Origin: Oscillospiraceae bacterium
GTDB taxonomy: Bacteria; Bacillota; Clostridia; Oscillospirales; Acutalibacteraceae
Assembly (NCBI GenBank): GCA_009779455.1
Contig: WREG01000078.1
Location: 1 to 8,442, forward strand
Direction: 5' to 3'
DNA length: 8,442 nucleotides
Shown here one piece after another: positions 1 to 5,901 of this stretch. Within the stretch, counting starts at the first letter, position 1. Each line of letters starts with the position of its first letter. Position numbers and translations under genes: made by a program. Under the pieces are notes generated by a model, which had not been told where the DNA came from, did not search any database, and was given only the letters and a program-made list of their open reading frames with translations.

Positions 1-30
1 AGCGATTATTTTATCAACACGTTCTATCAT
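1..30 (-). CDS. Start of an unidentified gene, truncated by the window edge
   Basis: An ATG at 30-28 on the minus strand opens a frame reading MIERVDKIIA before the window ends. An AGGA motif at 40-37 sits 6 nt upstream, a normal Shine-Dalgarno position, which supports this as a real start. Ten residues are too few to name a family. In many Firmicutes coaD follows rsmD, but this start does not resemble the usual CoaD N-terminus. It lies downstream of the DUF4830 gene in the same direction, with the palindromic element at 46-200 between them, so it may or may not share that transcript. Confidence 0.55.
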   Translation of the reverse strand, partial: MIERVDKIIA

Positions 31-45
31 TTAAAATCCTAATTT

Positions 46-200
46 GGCACCTCTAAAAACCTTCGAGCCGTAAGGGCGGGCCTCTGTGCCCGCCCGGCAA
101 ATAGACGAGGATTACGGGTGCAGGCAACGCGTTTATATATTGTAAGCGCATGAGGCCCGCCCCTACGGGTAGGATGTTCATAAGGTTTTTTAGAGATGCC
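46..200. mobile_element. MITE-like palindromic intergenic element, 155 bp
   Basis: The ends form terminal inverted repeats: GGCACCTCTAAAAACCTT at 46-63 matches the reverse complement of 182-200 except for one substitution and one extra A. A second inner pair, 68-83 against 153-168, matches at 15 of 16 positions around a GGGCGGGC core. The left half also contains a self-contained hairpin: GGGCGGGC (74-81), a 6-nt loop and GCCCGCCC (88-95). There is no coding capacity. Such short, GC-cored palindromes with terminal repeats fit non-autonomous MITE-type or REP-like repeats of clostridial genomes. No clean target-site duplication is visible; CTAAT at 39-43 and 207-211 flanks it imperfectly. It begins downstream of the DUF4830 stop codon and may also act as a transcript 3' end. 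Confidence 0.6.
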
Positions 201-220
201 CGGTTTCTAATACCCGGGTC

Positions 221-697
221 CTAATTCCTCGAAGCGAAGCCATGCATAAACCCGTTCAACTCCACGGAGCAAACGTCGCCGCCTATTACCCTGCCGTCGT
301 ATATGAGAAGGTTGACCCTGACCGTTTTGCCGTCGGCGGGGTAGCCGTCATAATTTTTTAACGCGTATGTCCAGCGTTTCGCCCTCACCCCCGCGTAAGA
401 TGAGAGGTCAAGCCCCTGTGTTTTTTGTATTTCGTTGTATTTCACGTATGTATCGTTGAATTCTTTCGGGATTATCACCTCTTCGACCTCCAGCGGCTCT
501 TCGTCCGCTTCCCAGCCGAACTGGGAAATAAAACTGAGGCGTTCCGCGCTGTTTTTTGCCGAATAATTTACGGCGTCCGATTTAGACGCCGGTTTATTGG
601 CTGACGTTACGAAAAAAATCCCTCCCGCTACCAGCAATACGATTACGGACGCGGCAAAAACCTTGAATTTTTTCGATTTTATAGAGAATACAAACAT
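221..697 (-). CDS. DUF4830 domain protein, membrane-anchored
   Basis: A 158-residue protein. It has a basic N-terminus, one hydrophobic segment at about residues 13-32, and then an extracytoplasmic domain from about residue 48 to the end. The domain carries the features I associate with DUF4830: FISQFGWEADEEPLEVEEV, then IPKEFNDTY, YNEIQKTQG, and near the end GGDVCSVELNGFMHG. The molecular role of this family is unknown. The length suggests a complete protein, anchored in the membrane with its domain outside. The start has a GGGGTG motif 6-7 nt upstream as a weak ribosome binding site. It is separated by 73 nt from rsmD, and no terminator is visible between them, so it could be the third gene of a uvrC-rsmD transcript or have its own weak promoter. 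Confidence 0.8.
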   Translation of the reverse strand: MFVFSIKSKKFKVFAASVIVLLVAGGIFFVTSANKPASKSDAVNYSAKNSAERLSFISQFGWEADEEPLEVEEVIIPKEFNDTYVKYNEIQKTQGLDLSSYAGVRAKRWTYALKNYDGYPADGKTVRVNLLIYDGRVIGGDVCSVELNGFMHGFASRN

Positions 698-708
698 TTA
701 GCACACCC

Positions 709-737
709 CATATAAATATAGTTTGTACATTTATATG
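709..737. repeat. 9-bp AT-rich inverted repeat ahead of the DUF4830 gene
   Basis: CATATAAAT at 709-717 and ATTTATATG at 729-737 are perfect complements with an 11-nt spacer. On the minus-strand RNA the hairpin would end directly before the GGGGTG ribosome binding site of the DUF4830 gene. It could be an operator, an RNA hairpin, or chance in AT-rich DNA. Confidence 0.35.
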
Positions 738-770
738 TTATAAGAGAGCTGTTTATGATAACTGAAACGT

Positions 771-1319
771 TTATATGCTCCTATAAATATGGATATCCGT
801 ATTCCCGTAAAAATAAGTTTTCTGCTTTGCAAACCTTCCCGCGTTTTCCGGAAGGACCGTTTTCGCCGCGCTTTCGCATACAATCACGCCGCCGTCCTCC
901 ATGACGCGGTCGATTCTTTCAAGGGCTTTAAGCAACAGCTCCCCGCTGTAAGGGGGGTCTAAAAAAACGATGCCGAATTTATCCGAAACTGACGAAAGGT
1001 ATGACAGCGCTTCCGCCCTCAAAACGGATGAATTATCCTTAAATCCCGTTATTTCGATATTTTTTTTTACGAGCTTTACCGATTCGTTTGATATGTCGGT
1101 AAAAACGCAGTGTTCCGCCCCCCGGCTTAAAGCTTCTATGCCGAGCTGCCCCGTACCCGCGAACAAATCCAGAACCCGCCTGCCTTCAATGTCAAATTGT
1201 ATGATGCTGAAAACGGCTTCTTTTGTAATGGCCCCGGTCGGGCGCACAGCCGGGCCGGACGGGAACCGATTCAATTCTTCAAGCTTTTTCCCTTTTGCCG
1301 TACCTGTTATTACACGCAT
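771..1319 (-). CDS. rsmD: 16S rRNA (guanine966-N2)-methyltransferase RsmD
   Basis: RsmD methylates N2 of G966 (E. coli numbering) in 16S rRNA during 30S assembly, using S-adenosylmethionine. The 182-residue protein opens with RVITGTAKGKKL, followed by the VRPT motif near residue 25. The SAM-binding motif I, VLDLFAGTGQLGIEALSRGA, spans about residues 49-68. Asp75 is placed to bind the SAM ribose, and the catalytic DPPY motif lies at residues 121-124. The length is normal for the family. The start is 2 nt past the uvrC stop codon, and its ribosome binding site AGGA (1330-1327, 7 nt spacing) sits inside the last uvrC codons, so translation is probably coupled to uvrC. The second half of the RPT motif reads GAITKEAVFS, somewhat diverged from the common form. 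Confidence 0.96.
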   Translation of the reverse strand: MRVITGTAKGKKLEELNRFPSGPAVRPTGAITKEAVFSIIQFDIEGRRVLDLFAGTGQLGIEALSRGAEHCVFTDISNESVKLVKKNIEITGFKDNSSVLRAEALSYLSSVSDKFGIVFLDPPYSGELLLKALERIDRVMEDGGVIVCESAAKTVLPENAGRFAKQKTYFYGNTDIHIYRSI

Positions 1320-1321
1320 AA

Positions 1322-3139
1322 TTATTTCCTGAAATATAAAAATATTTTTTCCGCGTTGGTTTCGCTGATCCCCTTAACCGCGGATAACTCTTCAAATGAC
1401 GCGCTTTTTATCGCTTTGACCGTTTTAAAATGATCAAGCAATATTTTAGCCTTTTTTTCGCCTATGCCCTCTATATTGCATAATTCCGGGCGCAGGGCGT
1501 TCTTTTCATGCTTTTTCCTGTGGTATTCAACAGAAAAGCGGTGCACTTCGTTCTGTATTTCCCCTATAAGGGTGAAAGCCGAGCGCTTTGAGGTTATCTC
1601 TATCTCCCCGCCGGAGGAAGCGACGGCGCGGGTTTTGTGCTTGCCGTCTTTTACCATGCCGAATACGGGGATTTCAAGTGAAAACCCGTCAAGCGCGGAT
1701 GCAAATGCGGATACCTGCCCCTGCCCGCCGTCCACCAGTATCAAGTCGGGCAGCTTGCCGAAGCCTTCATCGGTTTCCGTTTTTTCATATTCCGCAAACC
1801 TGCGCGAGGCTGCCTCTTTCAGCGAACCGTAGTCGTCCTGGCCCTCAAAGCCTTTTATCGCAAAACGCTTGTATGCCTTTTTATAGGGTGCCCCGTCCCT
1901 GAATACCGCCATGCCGCATACGTTTTCGCTCCCCGCTGTGTGGGAAATGTCGTAGCTTTCGATATACGCGGGGACGGTTTCAAGCCCTAGCAGTTCTTTT
2001 AACTCGATAAGTGCGGCCTGCTCTTTTTTATTCTTCCCCAAAAACAGGCAGAGCTTTTCGGCGGCGTTGTTTTTGCACATGCCTATGACTTTTTCAAGCT
2101 CCCCTTTGACGGGAACGGTTATAACGGGGCGATTGCCCTTTTCCCTCCCGAAATATTCAATTAGCAGGTTTTTGTCGGGGATATCGCTTTGAAGTATGAT
2201 TTTGGGCGGCAGCTCCCTTATAGCGTAATAACGGGCCAAGAATTGCTCAAGCGCCGTTTTTTCGTCGTCTACAGGCTCGCTTATTATAAAATGCTCGCTG
2301 TCGTATAAGCGGTAATTGTCAAAACGCAGGACGGCGAAGCATATATGCGAATCCGATTTTACGAACGAAAAAACGTCCGCGCTTTTAATTTTATCCGTGA
2401 CTACTTTTTGCCTGTCCCCGGTTTTTTGTATGGACTCTATCCTGTCCCGTATCCTCGCGGCTTTTTCAAATTGAAGGTTTTCAGCCGCTTCCTCCATTTC
2501 AGCCTTTAGTTTTTTCAGCGTGTCCGCGCTGCCGTTCCGTATAAACTTCATCGCCCCGTTATGAGCCTCGCCGTAATCCTGTTTTCCGATTTTGCGGGCG
2601 CAGACCGCCGAACAGCGGGCTATAAAATAATTGAGGCAGGGACGGCCTTTGCCTATATCGCGGGGGAAAACCTTTGAGCACTGGGGCAGGCGGAATATTT
2701 TATTTGTTTCGCCCACCAGCCGGTTTACATAAAAAGAGGTCGTGTAAGGCCCGATATACTGCGCGCCGTCGTTTTCCTTTTTGTGGGCGACGGATATCAC
2801 GGGGTAATCCCCTGCGGTCACCTTTATAAAATAGAACCCCTTGTCGTCCTTTAATTTTATGTTGTATTTAGGCTGATGCTGTTTTATAAGGCTGCTTTCA
2901 AGGACAAAGGCCTCGTATTCGCTGTCAACGACGATATAGTCGAAATCGAAAGCGTTTTCAACCATTTTCATAACCTTGACATCGTGCGGGCCGGAGCCGA
3001 AATATGTGGACACCCTGTTTTTAAGGTTCTTGGCTTTGCCTATATAAATAATGCCGCCGCTCCGGTTTTTCATGATATAGACGCCCGGCAGCTTCGGCAG
3101 TTTCAATGATTTTTGTCTTAATTCCTTTGTTTTATCCAT
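1322..3139 (-). CDS. uvrC: Excinuclease ABC subunit C (UvrC)
   Basis: UvrC makes both incisions during nucleotide excision repair, in complex with UvrB on damaged DNA. All expected parts are present in 605 residues. The GIY-YIG nuclease domain at the N-terminus has PGVYIM near 18-23 and IIYIGKAKNL near 30-39. Four cysteines at about 154, 168, 176 and 180 match the spacing of the iron-sulfur ligands reported for UvrC. A UVR domain lies at about 206-240. The RNase H-like second nuclease domain has YDISH near 397-401, LVDGGQGQ near 469-476 and EVHRF near 532-536. Two helix-hairpin-helix motifs occupy about 552-605. The start fits family alignments, but no Shine-Dalgarno motif precedes it and the HPr terminator ends 12 nt upstream. 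The gene runs into rsmD with a 2-nt gap. Confidence 0.98.
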   Translation of the reverse strand: MDKTKELRQKSLKLPKLPGVYIMKNRSGGIIYIGKAKNLKNRVSTYFGSGPHDVKVMKMVENAFDFDYIVVDSEYEAFVLESSLIKQHQPKYNIKLKDDKGFYFIKVTAGDYPVISVAHKKENDGAQYIGPYTTSFYVNRLVGETNKIFRLPQCSKVFPRDIGKGRPCLNYFIARCSAVCARKIGKQDYGEAHNGAMKFIRNGSADTLKKLKAEMEEAAENLQFEKAARIRDRIESIQKTGDRQKVVTDKIKSADVFSFVKSDSHICFAVLRFDNYRLYDSEHFIISEPVDDEKTALEQFLARYYAIRELPPKIILQSDIPDKNLLIEYFGREKGNRPVITVPVKGELEKVIGMCKNNAAEKLCLFLGKNKKEQAALIELKELLGLETVPAYIESYDISHTAGSENVCGMAVFRDGAPYKKAYKRFAIKGFEGQDDYGSLKEAASRRFAEYEKTETDEGFGKLPDLILVDGGQGQVSAFASALDGFSLEIPVFGMVKDGKHKTRAVASSGGEIEITSKRSAFTLIGEIQNEVHRFSVEYHRKKHEKNALRPELCNIEGIGEKKAKILLDHFKTVKAIKSASFEELSAVKGISETNAEKIFLYFRK

Positions 3140-3150
3140 ATAATAGCAAT

Positions 3151-3181
3151 AACAAAAACCGGGCGGACATATAATCCGCCC
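3151..3181 (-). terminator. Intrinsic terminator after the HPr gene, abutting uvrC
   Basis: Read on the minus strand, GGGCGGA (3181-3175) pairs perfectly with TCCGCCC (3167-3161) around a 7-nt loop, followed by GGTTTTTGTT. This is a standard rho-independent terminator for HPr. Its T-tract ends only 11 nt before the uvrC ATG, so it could also act as an attenuator for uvrC. Confidence 0.8.
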
Positions 3182-3223
3182 TCGAATTCGGATTTCAGAC
3201 GTTAGACAGCAGATTTCATACGC

Positions 3224-3302
3224 GAATAAGCGGATGCTCTACCTTGCCCAATTCCTAACTCCTGCGTTCCGCAGAATGTTGCGGCCAACAAGCCGCTTAT
3301 TC
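3224..3302 (-). other. Structured 3' region of the HPr transcript
   Basis: A perfect 10-bp inverted repeat, GAATAAGCGG at 3224-3233 and CCGCTTATTC at 3293-3302, encloses 59 nt and spans the HPr stop codon. Inside it on the RNA are a GCGGC-ttgttg-GCCGC hairpin, which competes with the outer stem, and a CTGCG-gaa-CGCAG hairpin. The interior also has the phrase GGAGTTAGGAATTG. It could be a small palindromic repeat element or an RNA fold. The fold is inferred by eye, not computed. Confidence 0.45.
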
Positions 3303-3560
3303 CGCAAAGCCGTTATCTACAAGGTTCGCGAGCGATTCGACGGCATCGGCTTCGTCCGGCCCGCCGGCGATTATGCGGATGGCCGTGCCGCCCATTATTC
3401 CGAGAGACAGGACGCCCAAAAGGCTTTTCGCGTTCACCCTTCGTTCGTCCTTTTCCACCCATATGGTGGATTTGAACTCATTGGCTTTTTGTATAAAAAA
3501 CGTAGCCGGACGGGCGTGCAGCCCAACTTGGTTTTGAACAATTACATCTTTTACGTACAT
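3297..3560 (-). CDS. ptsH: HPr family phosphocarrier protein
   Basis: HPr is the small cytoplasmic carrier that takes phosphate from PEP via Enzyme I to PTS sugar transporters. In Firmicutes it is also phosphorylated on Ser46 by HPr kinase to act with CcpA in catabolite repression. I choose the ATG at 3560 (87 residues) rather than one four codons upstream (3572). The AAGGA motif at 3576-3572 lies 11 nt before the chosen ATG but overlaps the upstream one. The chosen start also puts the active-site histidine in GLHARPA at exactly position 15 and the regulatory serine in NAKSLLGVLSLGI at exactly position 46. His15 distinguishes it from Crh, which lacks it. The gene has its own promoter and terminator. 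No hprK or ptsI is present in the window, and uvrC lies downstream. Confidence 0.95.
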   Translation of the reverse strand: MYVKDVIVQNQVGLHARPATFFIQKANEFKSTIWVEKDERRVNAKSLLGVLSLGIMGGTAIRIIAGGPDEADAVESLANLVDNGFAE

Positions 3561-3596
3561 ATATATAGCCATCCTTATTTATATAGCGTTTGTAAT

Positions 3597-3624
3597 ATTA
3601 TATCACAAAATAACGCCCAGTCAA
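3597..3624 (-). promoter_or_regulatory. Sigma-A promoter of the HPr gene
   Basis: On the minus strand TTGACT (3624-3619) is followed after 16 nt by TATAAT (3602-3597), preceded by TGA to give an extended -10 element. Transcription would start near 3590, leaving a leader of about 30 nt before the HPr ATG at 3560. This is the best promoter match in the window. Confidence 0.85.
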
Positions 3625-3648
3625 CAATTAAAAGCGGGTACATCCCGC
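3625..3648 (-). terminator. Intrinsic terminator of the deacetylase operon
   Basis: On the minus strand GCGGG (3648-3644), a 5-nt loop and CCCGC (3638-3634) are followed by TTTTAATTG. The stem is short but GC-only. It lies about 100 nt after the deacetylase stop codon and directly against the -35 box of the HPr promoter, separating the two units. Confidence 0.65.
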
Positions 3649-3751
3649 AAAATGGCATTTTTCATAGGTACTTATAAATTTGCTATAAATAAAGACACGC
3701 AATTGTATAATATGACAGGATTTTATTAAAGGTATACAAAAATAAATAAAA

Positions 3752-4675
3752 TTATTTGCTGACAGAATGATGGAAAACAGGGGAATCTTGTGATAATGTG
3801 CAAAATTCGTAGCCCATACTTTGGTAAAACTCTATAATTTTAGGCAAAGCTTCGACCGTCAATTTTTTTGAAGCCTCGTCATGCATAAGCATATTTATTG
3901 GCGTTCTGCCTTTTTCGCCGGAAGATATCGCGCTTTTGAAAAGCCTTTCCACTGTTTGAAGCCCTCCGGCGCTGTCATTGCTCTGGGCGTTCCAGTCAAA
4001 ATAGGCATACCCCTTTTCTTCGACGCCTTTAACGAGTTTATTCATCAGATCCCCGTCGGATGCATATTTTTTCCATAATGTGTTGCTGCTGCCGCCCGCG
4101 AAACGCATTATTTTTATGCGTTCCCCGATACAGTCGAACACCTCGTCGGATATTTTCCGGAGGTCGTCATAGAAGGCGGTTTCCGAAGAATATATCACGT
4201 TATATTTATGGGAATAGGTGTGAAGCCCTATAACGTGCCCCCTTTCATAAGCGCTTTTCGTGTATTCCCTGTTTGCTTCGGAGGTATGGACAACAAAGAA
4301 CGTGGCTTTTACGTTATATTTATCAAGGATATTTAAAATTTCGGGCGTCCTCGCCGAAGGGCCGTCGTCAAAGGTTAGATATATCACCTTTTTCGTATTT
4401 TCCTCCGCATTATCAGTCGGTTCGGCAGCGGTATCCGCGTTGTCGCCAGGCTCGGTTTGGATGTTAACGGCCGGGGCCGTCGGCGGTTCTTCAGAGGCTT
4501 CCGTTGCCCCGTCCGTTTCGTGCGCGTTTTCCTCCGTAGCGTTAGTCAGTTCATAGGTCGGGGATAAAACGGGGGACGGATCCTGGTCGGAAGCCCTGAC
4601 AAGGAAAAAGCACGCCGTTAAAAAAACGACGGAGACCAATAACAAATAAATTTTTAAATTCCTCTTTTTTAACAT
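3752..4675 (-). CDS. Membrane-attached polysaccharide deacetylase (NodB domain, CE4)
   Basis: It probably removes acetyl groups from N-acetylated sugars of peptidoglycan or another surface glycan, outside the cell. The 307-residue protein has an N-terminal hydrophobic segment (about 9-26), an unstructured linker rich in Thr, Glu, Ala, Pro and Asp (about 30-95), and a NodB domain (about 96-300). The CE4 motifs are complete: TFDDGPS at 101-107 (Asp103 base, Asp104 metal), HTYSH at 152-156 (metal histidines), RFAGGS at 191-196, DWN at 227-229 and the MLMHD motif with His264. The segment LTAC at 19-22 fits a lipobox, but the hydrophobic residues after the cysteine also fit a plain transmembrane anchor. 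The ATG overlaps the trmD stop by 7 nt, implying coupled translation. The substrate cannot be told from sequence. Confidence 0.93.
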   Translation of the reverse strand: MLKKRNLKIYLLLVSVVFLTACFFLVRASDQDPSPVLSPTYELTNATEENAHETDGATEASEEPPTAPAVNIQTEPGDNADTAAEPTDNAEENTKKVIYLTFDDGPSARTPEILNILDKYNVKATFFVVHTSEANREYTKSAYERGHVIGLHTYSHKYNVIYSSETAFYDDLRKISDEVFDCIGERIKIMRFAGGSSNTLWKKYASDGDLMNKLVKGVEEKGYAYFDWNAQSNDSAGGLQTVERLFKSAISSGEKGRTPINMLMHDEASKKLTVEALPKIIEFYQSMGYEFCTLSQDSPVFHHSVSK

Positions 4676-5355
4676 ATCAATTCCATCAAATCCGGCCGAC
4701 GTTCGCGGGTGCGGATTAATGACTGCTCACGTCTCCAAGCTTCCACATTGGCGTGATGCCCCGAAAGCAGCACGGCCGGCGCCTCCCTGCCGCGCCAGAC
4801 GGCGGGCCTTGTATACTGCGGGTATTCGAGCAGGCCCTCGTAATGGCTCTCTTTCATAAACCCTTCCGCCGACGACAGCACCCCTTCGCACATACGCGCT
4901 ATGGCGTCCGCCAGCATGAGCGCGGGCAGCTCGCCCCCCGTGACCACGAAATCGCCTATGGAAATTTCTTCCGGCGAAAGCTCGTCGATCACCCGTTCGT
5001 CGATCCCCTCGTAATGCCCGCAAAGTATGGCTATAGCGGGGAGTTTTGACAGTTCAATAACCCTTTTCTGTTTAAGGGGTTTTCCCTGCGGGGTCATATA
5101 AATCAAATGCGGACTGCTGTTAAGCTCCCCGCACAGCGCCTCATAGCAGAGATAAACGGGTTCCGCGGTAAGGAGCATCCCTTCGCCGCCGCCGTAGGGC
5201 GAATCGTCGGTGCTTCTCTGTTTGTTTTCGCTGTAATCCCTGATATTATGCGCGTTTATCTCAATATGCCCCGCTTTGACCGCCCTGCCCGTGATGCTTT
5301 CCATGAAAACCCTTTCGCACATTTCGGGGAACAGGGTCAGGATATCAATTCTCAT
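4669..5355 (-). CDS. trmD: tRNA (guanine37-N1)-methyltransferase TrmD
   Basis: TrmD methylates N1 of G37 next to the anticodon of several tRNAs, preventing +1 frameshifting; it is a SPOUT-fold dimer using SAM. The protein (228 residues) starts MRIDILTLFPEM. It has SPYGGGEGM near 52-60, MTPQGKPL, LCGHYEGIDERV, the knot-forming SIGDFVVTGGELPALMLAD, and PQYTRPAVWRG followed by LLSGHH. I prefer the ATG at 5355 to a TTG one codon earlier, because AAAGGA (5368-5363) lies 7 nt before it and the family begins with this Met. The start overlaps the end of rimM by 11 nt, and the end overlaps the deacetylase start by 7 nt. Unusually, rplS does not follow. Confidence 0.98.
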   Translation of the reverse strand: MRIDILTLFPEMCERVFMESITGRAVKAGHIEINAHNIRDYSENKQRSTDDSPYGGGEGMLLTAEPVYLCYEALCGELNSSPHLIYMTPQGKPLKQKRVIELSKLPAIAILCGHYEGIDERVIDELSPEEISIGDFVVTGGELPALMLADAIARMCEGVLSSAEGFMKESHYEGLLEYPQYTRPAVWRGREAPAVLLSGHHANVEAWRREQSLIRTRERRPDLMELIC

Positions 5356-5860
5356 CAAAAATTCCTTTCAGGGGGCGGATATACACTTTGCCGTTTTCAA
5401 GGTCGGCCTTTATCACAACCTGAGGTATAACGGGTATCAAATATTCCTTTCCCGCGTCATTTTTTATGTGCCAAACGTCATTTGCCCCTGTTTTGGCGGA
5501 ATCGGTTATTTTTCCGTACAATTTGCCGCTGTCCGCGTCGATAACCCCGCAGCTCAAAAGGTCGCTGACGAACCAGCTCCCGTCGGGCAGCTCCGCGTCG
5601 TCCCTGTCGATGTAAAGGATTTTGTTCCGTAAAGAAGCGGCGGCGTTTACCGTATCAACGCCTTCAAGGGACAGTATCACTATGTTCCCGTGGGGCCTAG
5701 CTGATAAAACCTTTATTTTTTCTCTGCCGTTCTCATTAAAATAAAGGTATTCGAAATTTTTTAAAAATTCCGGGCTGTCGCACCAGGGATATACGCGCAG
5801 TTCGCCTTTAATCCCGTGGGTCCCGACGATTTGCCCGGCTTCAAGATAGGGTTTGATCAT
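5345..5860 (-). CDS. rimM: Ribosome maturation factor RimM
   Basis: RimM binds ribosomal protein S19 and helps mature the 30S head and process 16S rRNA. The 171-residue protein has the usual N-terminal barrel with GQIVGTHGIKGELRV at about 9-23 and LRNKILYI further on. The C-terminal PRC-barrel half includes YGKITDSAKTGANDVWHI and YLIPVIPQVV, and ends with GIFDEN. Length is typical. The start agrees with the family, but AAGG touches the ATG directly, so the working ribosome binding site is probably the GGGGA about 8 nt upstream. Its stop overlaps trmD by 11 nt, the conserved rimM-trmD pairing. Upstream, 41 nt away, is an oxidoreductase rather than rpsP and the KH-domain gene that commonly precede it. 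Confidence 0.97.
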   Translation of the reverse strand: MIKPYLEAGQIVGTHGIKGELRVYPWCDSPEFLKNFEYLYFNENGREKIKVLSARPHGNIVILSLEGVDTVNAAASLRNKILYIDRDDAELPDGSWFVSDLLSCGVIDADSGKLYGKITDSAKTGANDVWHIKNDAGKEYLIPVIPQVVIKADLENGKVYIRPLKGIFDEN

Positions 5861-5901
5861 CCTTAAAATCCCCGTCCTACAAGTCGCATAGATTTTTTAA
5901 T

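Noticed and set aside
198..218. CCCGG/CCGGG hairpin just past the DUF4830 stop as a terminator
   Set aside because: The stem is only 5 bp with a 10-nt loop and is not followed by a clear T-tract on the minus strand.
970..1332. A plus-strand frame of 120 codons over rsmD
   Set aside because: It has no domain and lies opposite the SAM-binding and DPPY motifs of rsmD.
3195..3260. tRNA-like phrase GGTAGAGCATCCGC on the minus strand after HPr
   Set aside because: It resembles a D-arm, but no 5-bp anticodon stem with a 7-nt loop, no GTTCGAATCC-type T-arm and no acceptor stem could be placed.
3234..3677. A 147-codon plus-strand open frame over the HPr gene
   Set aside because: It is antisense to HPr, which has exact His15 and Ser46 placement, a promoter and a terminator. 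The frame crosses both regulatory regions and has no recognisable domain.
4727..5023. A 98-codon Arg/Ala/Gly-rich frame inside trmD
   Set aside because: Low-complexity composition is typical of a shadow frame; trmD in the true frame has all its family motifs.
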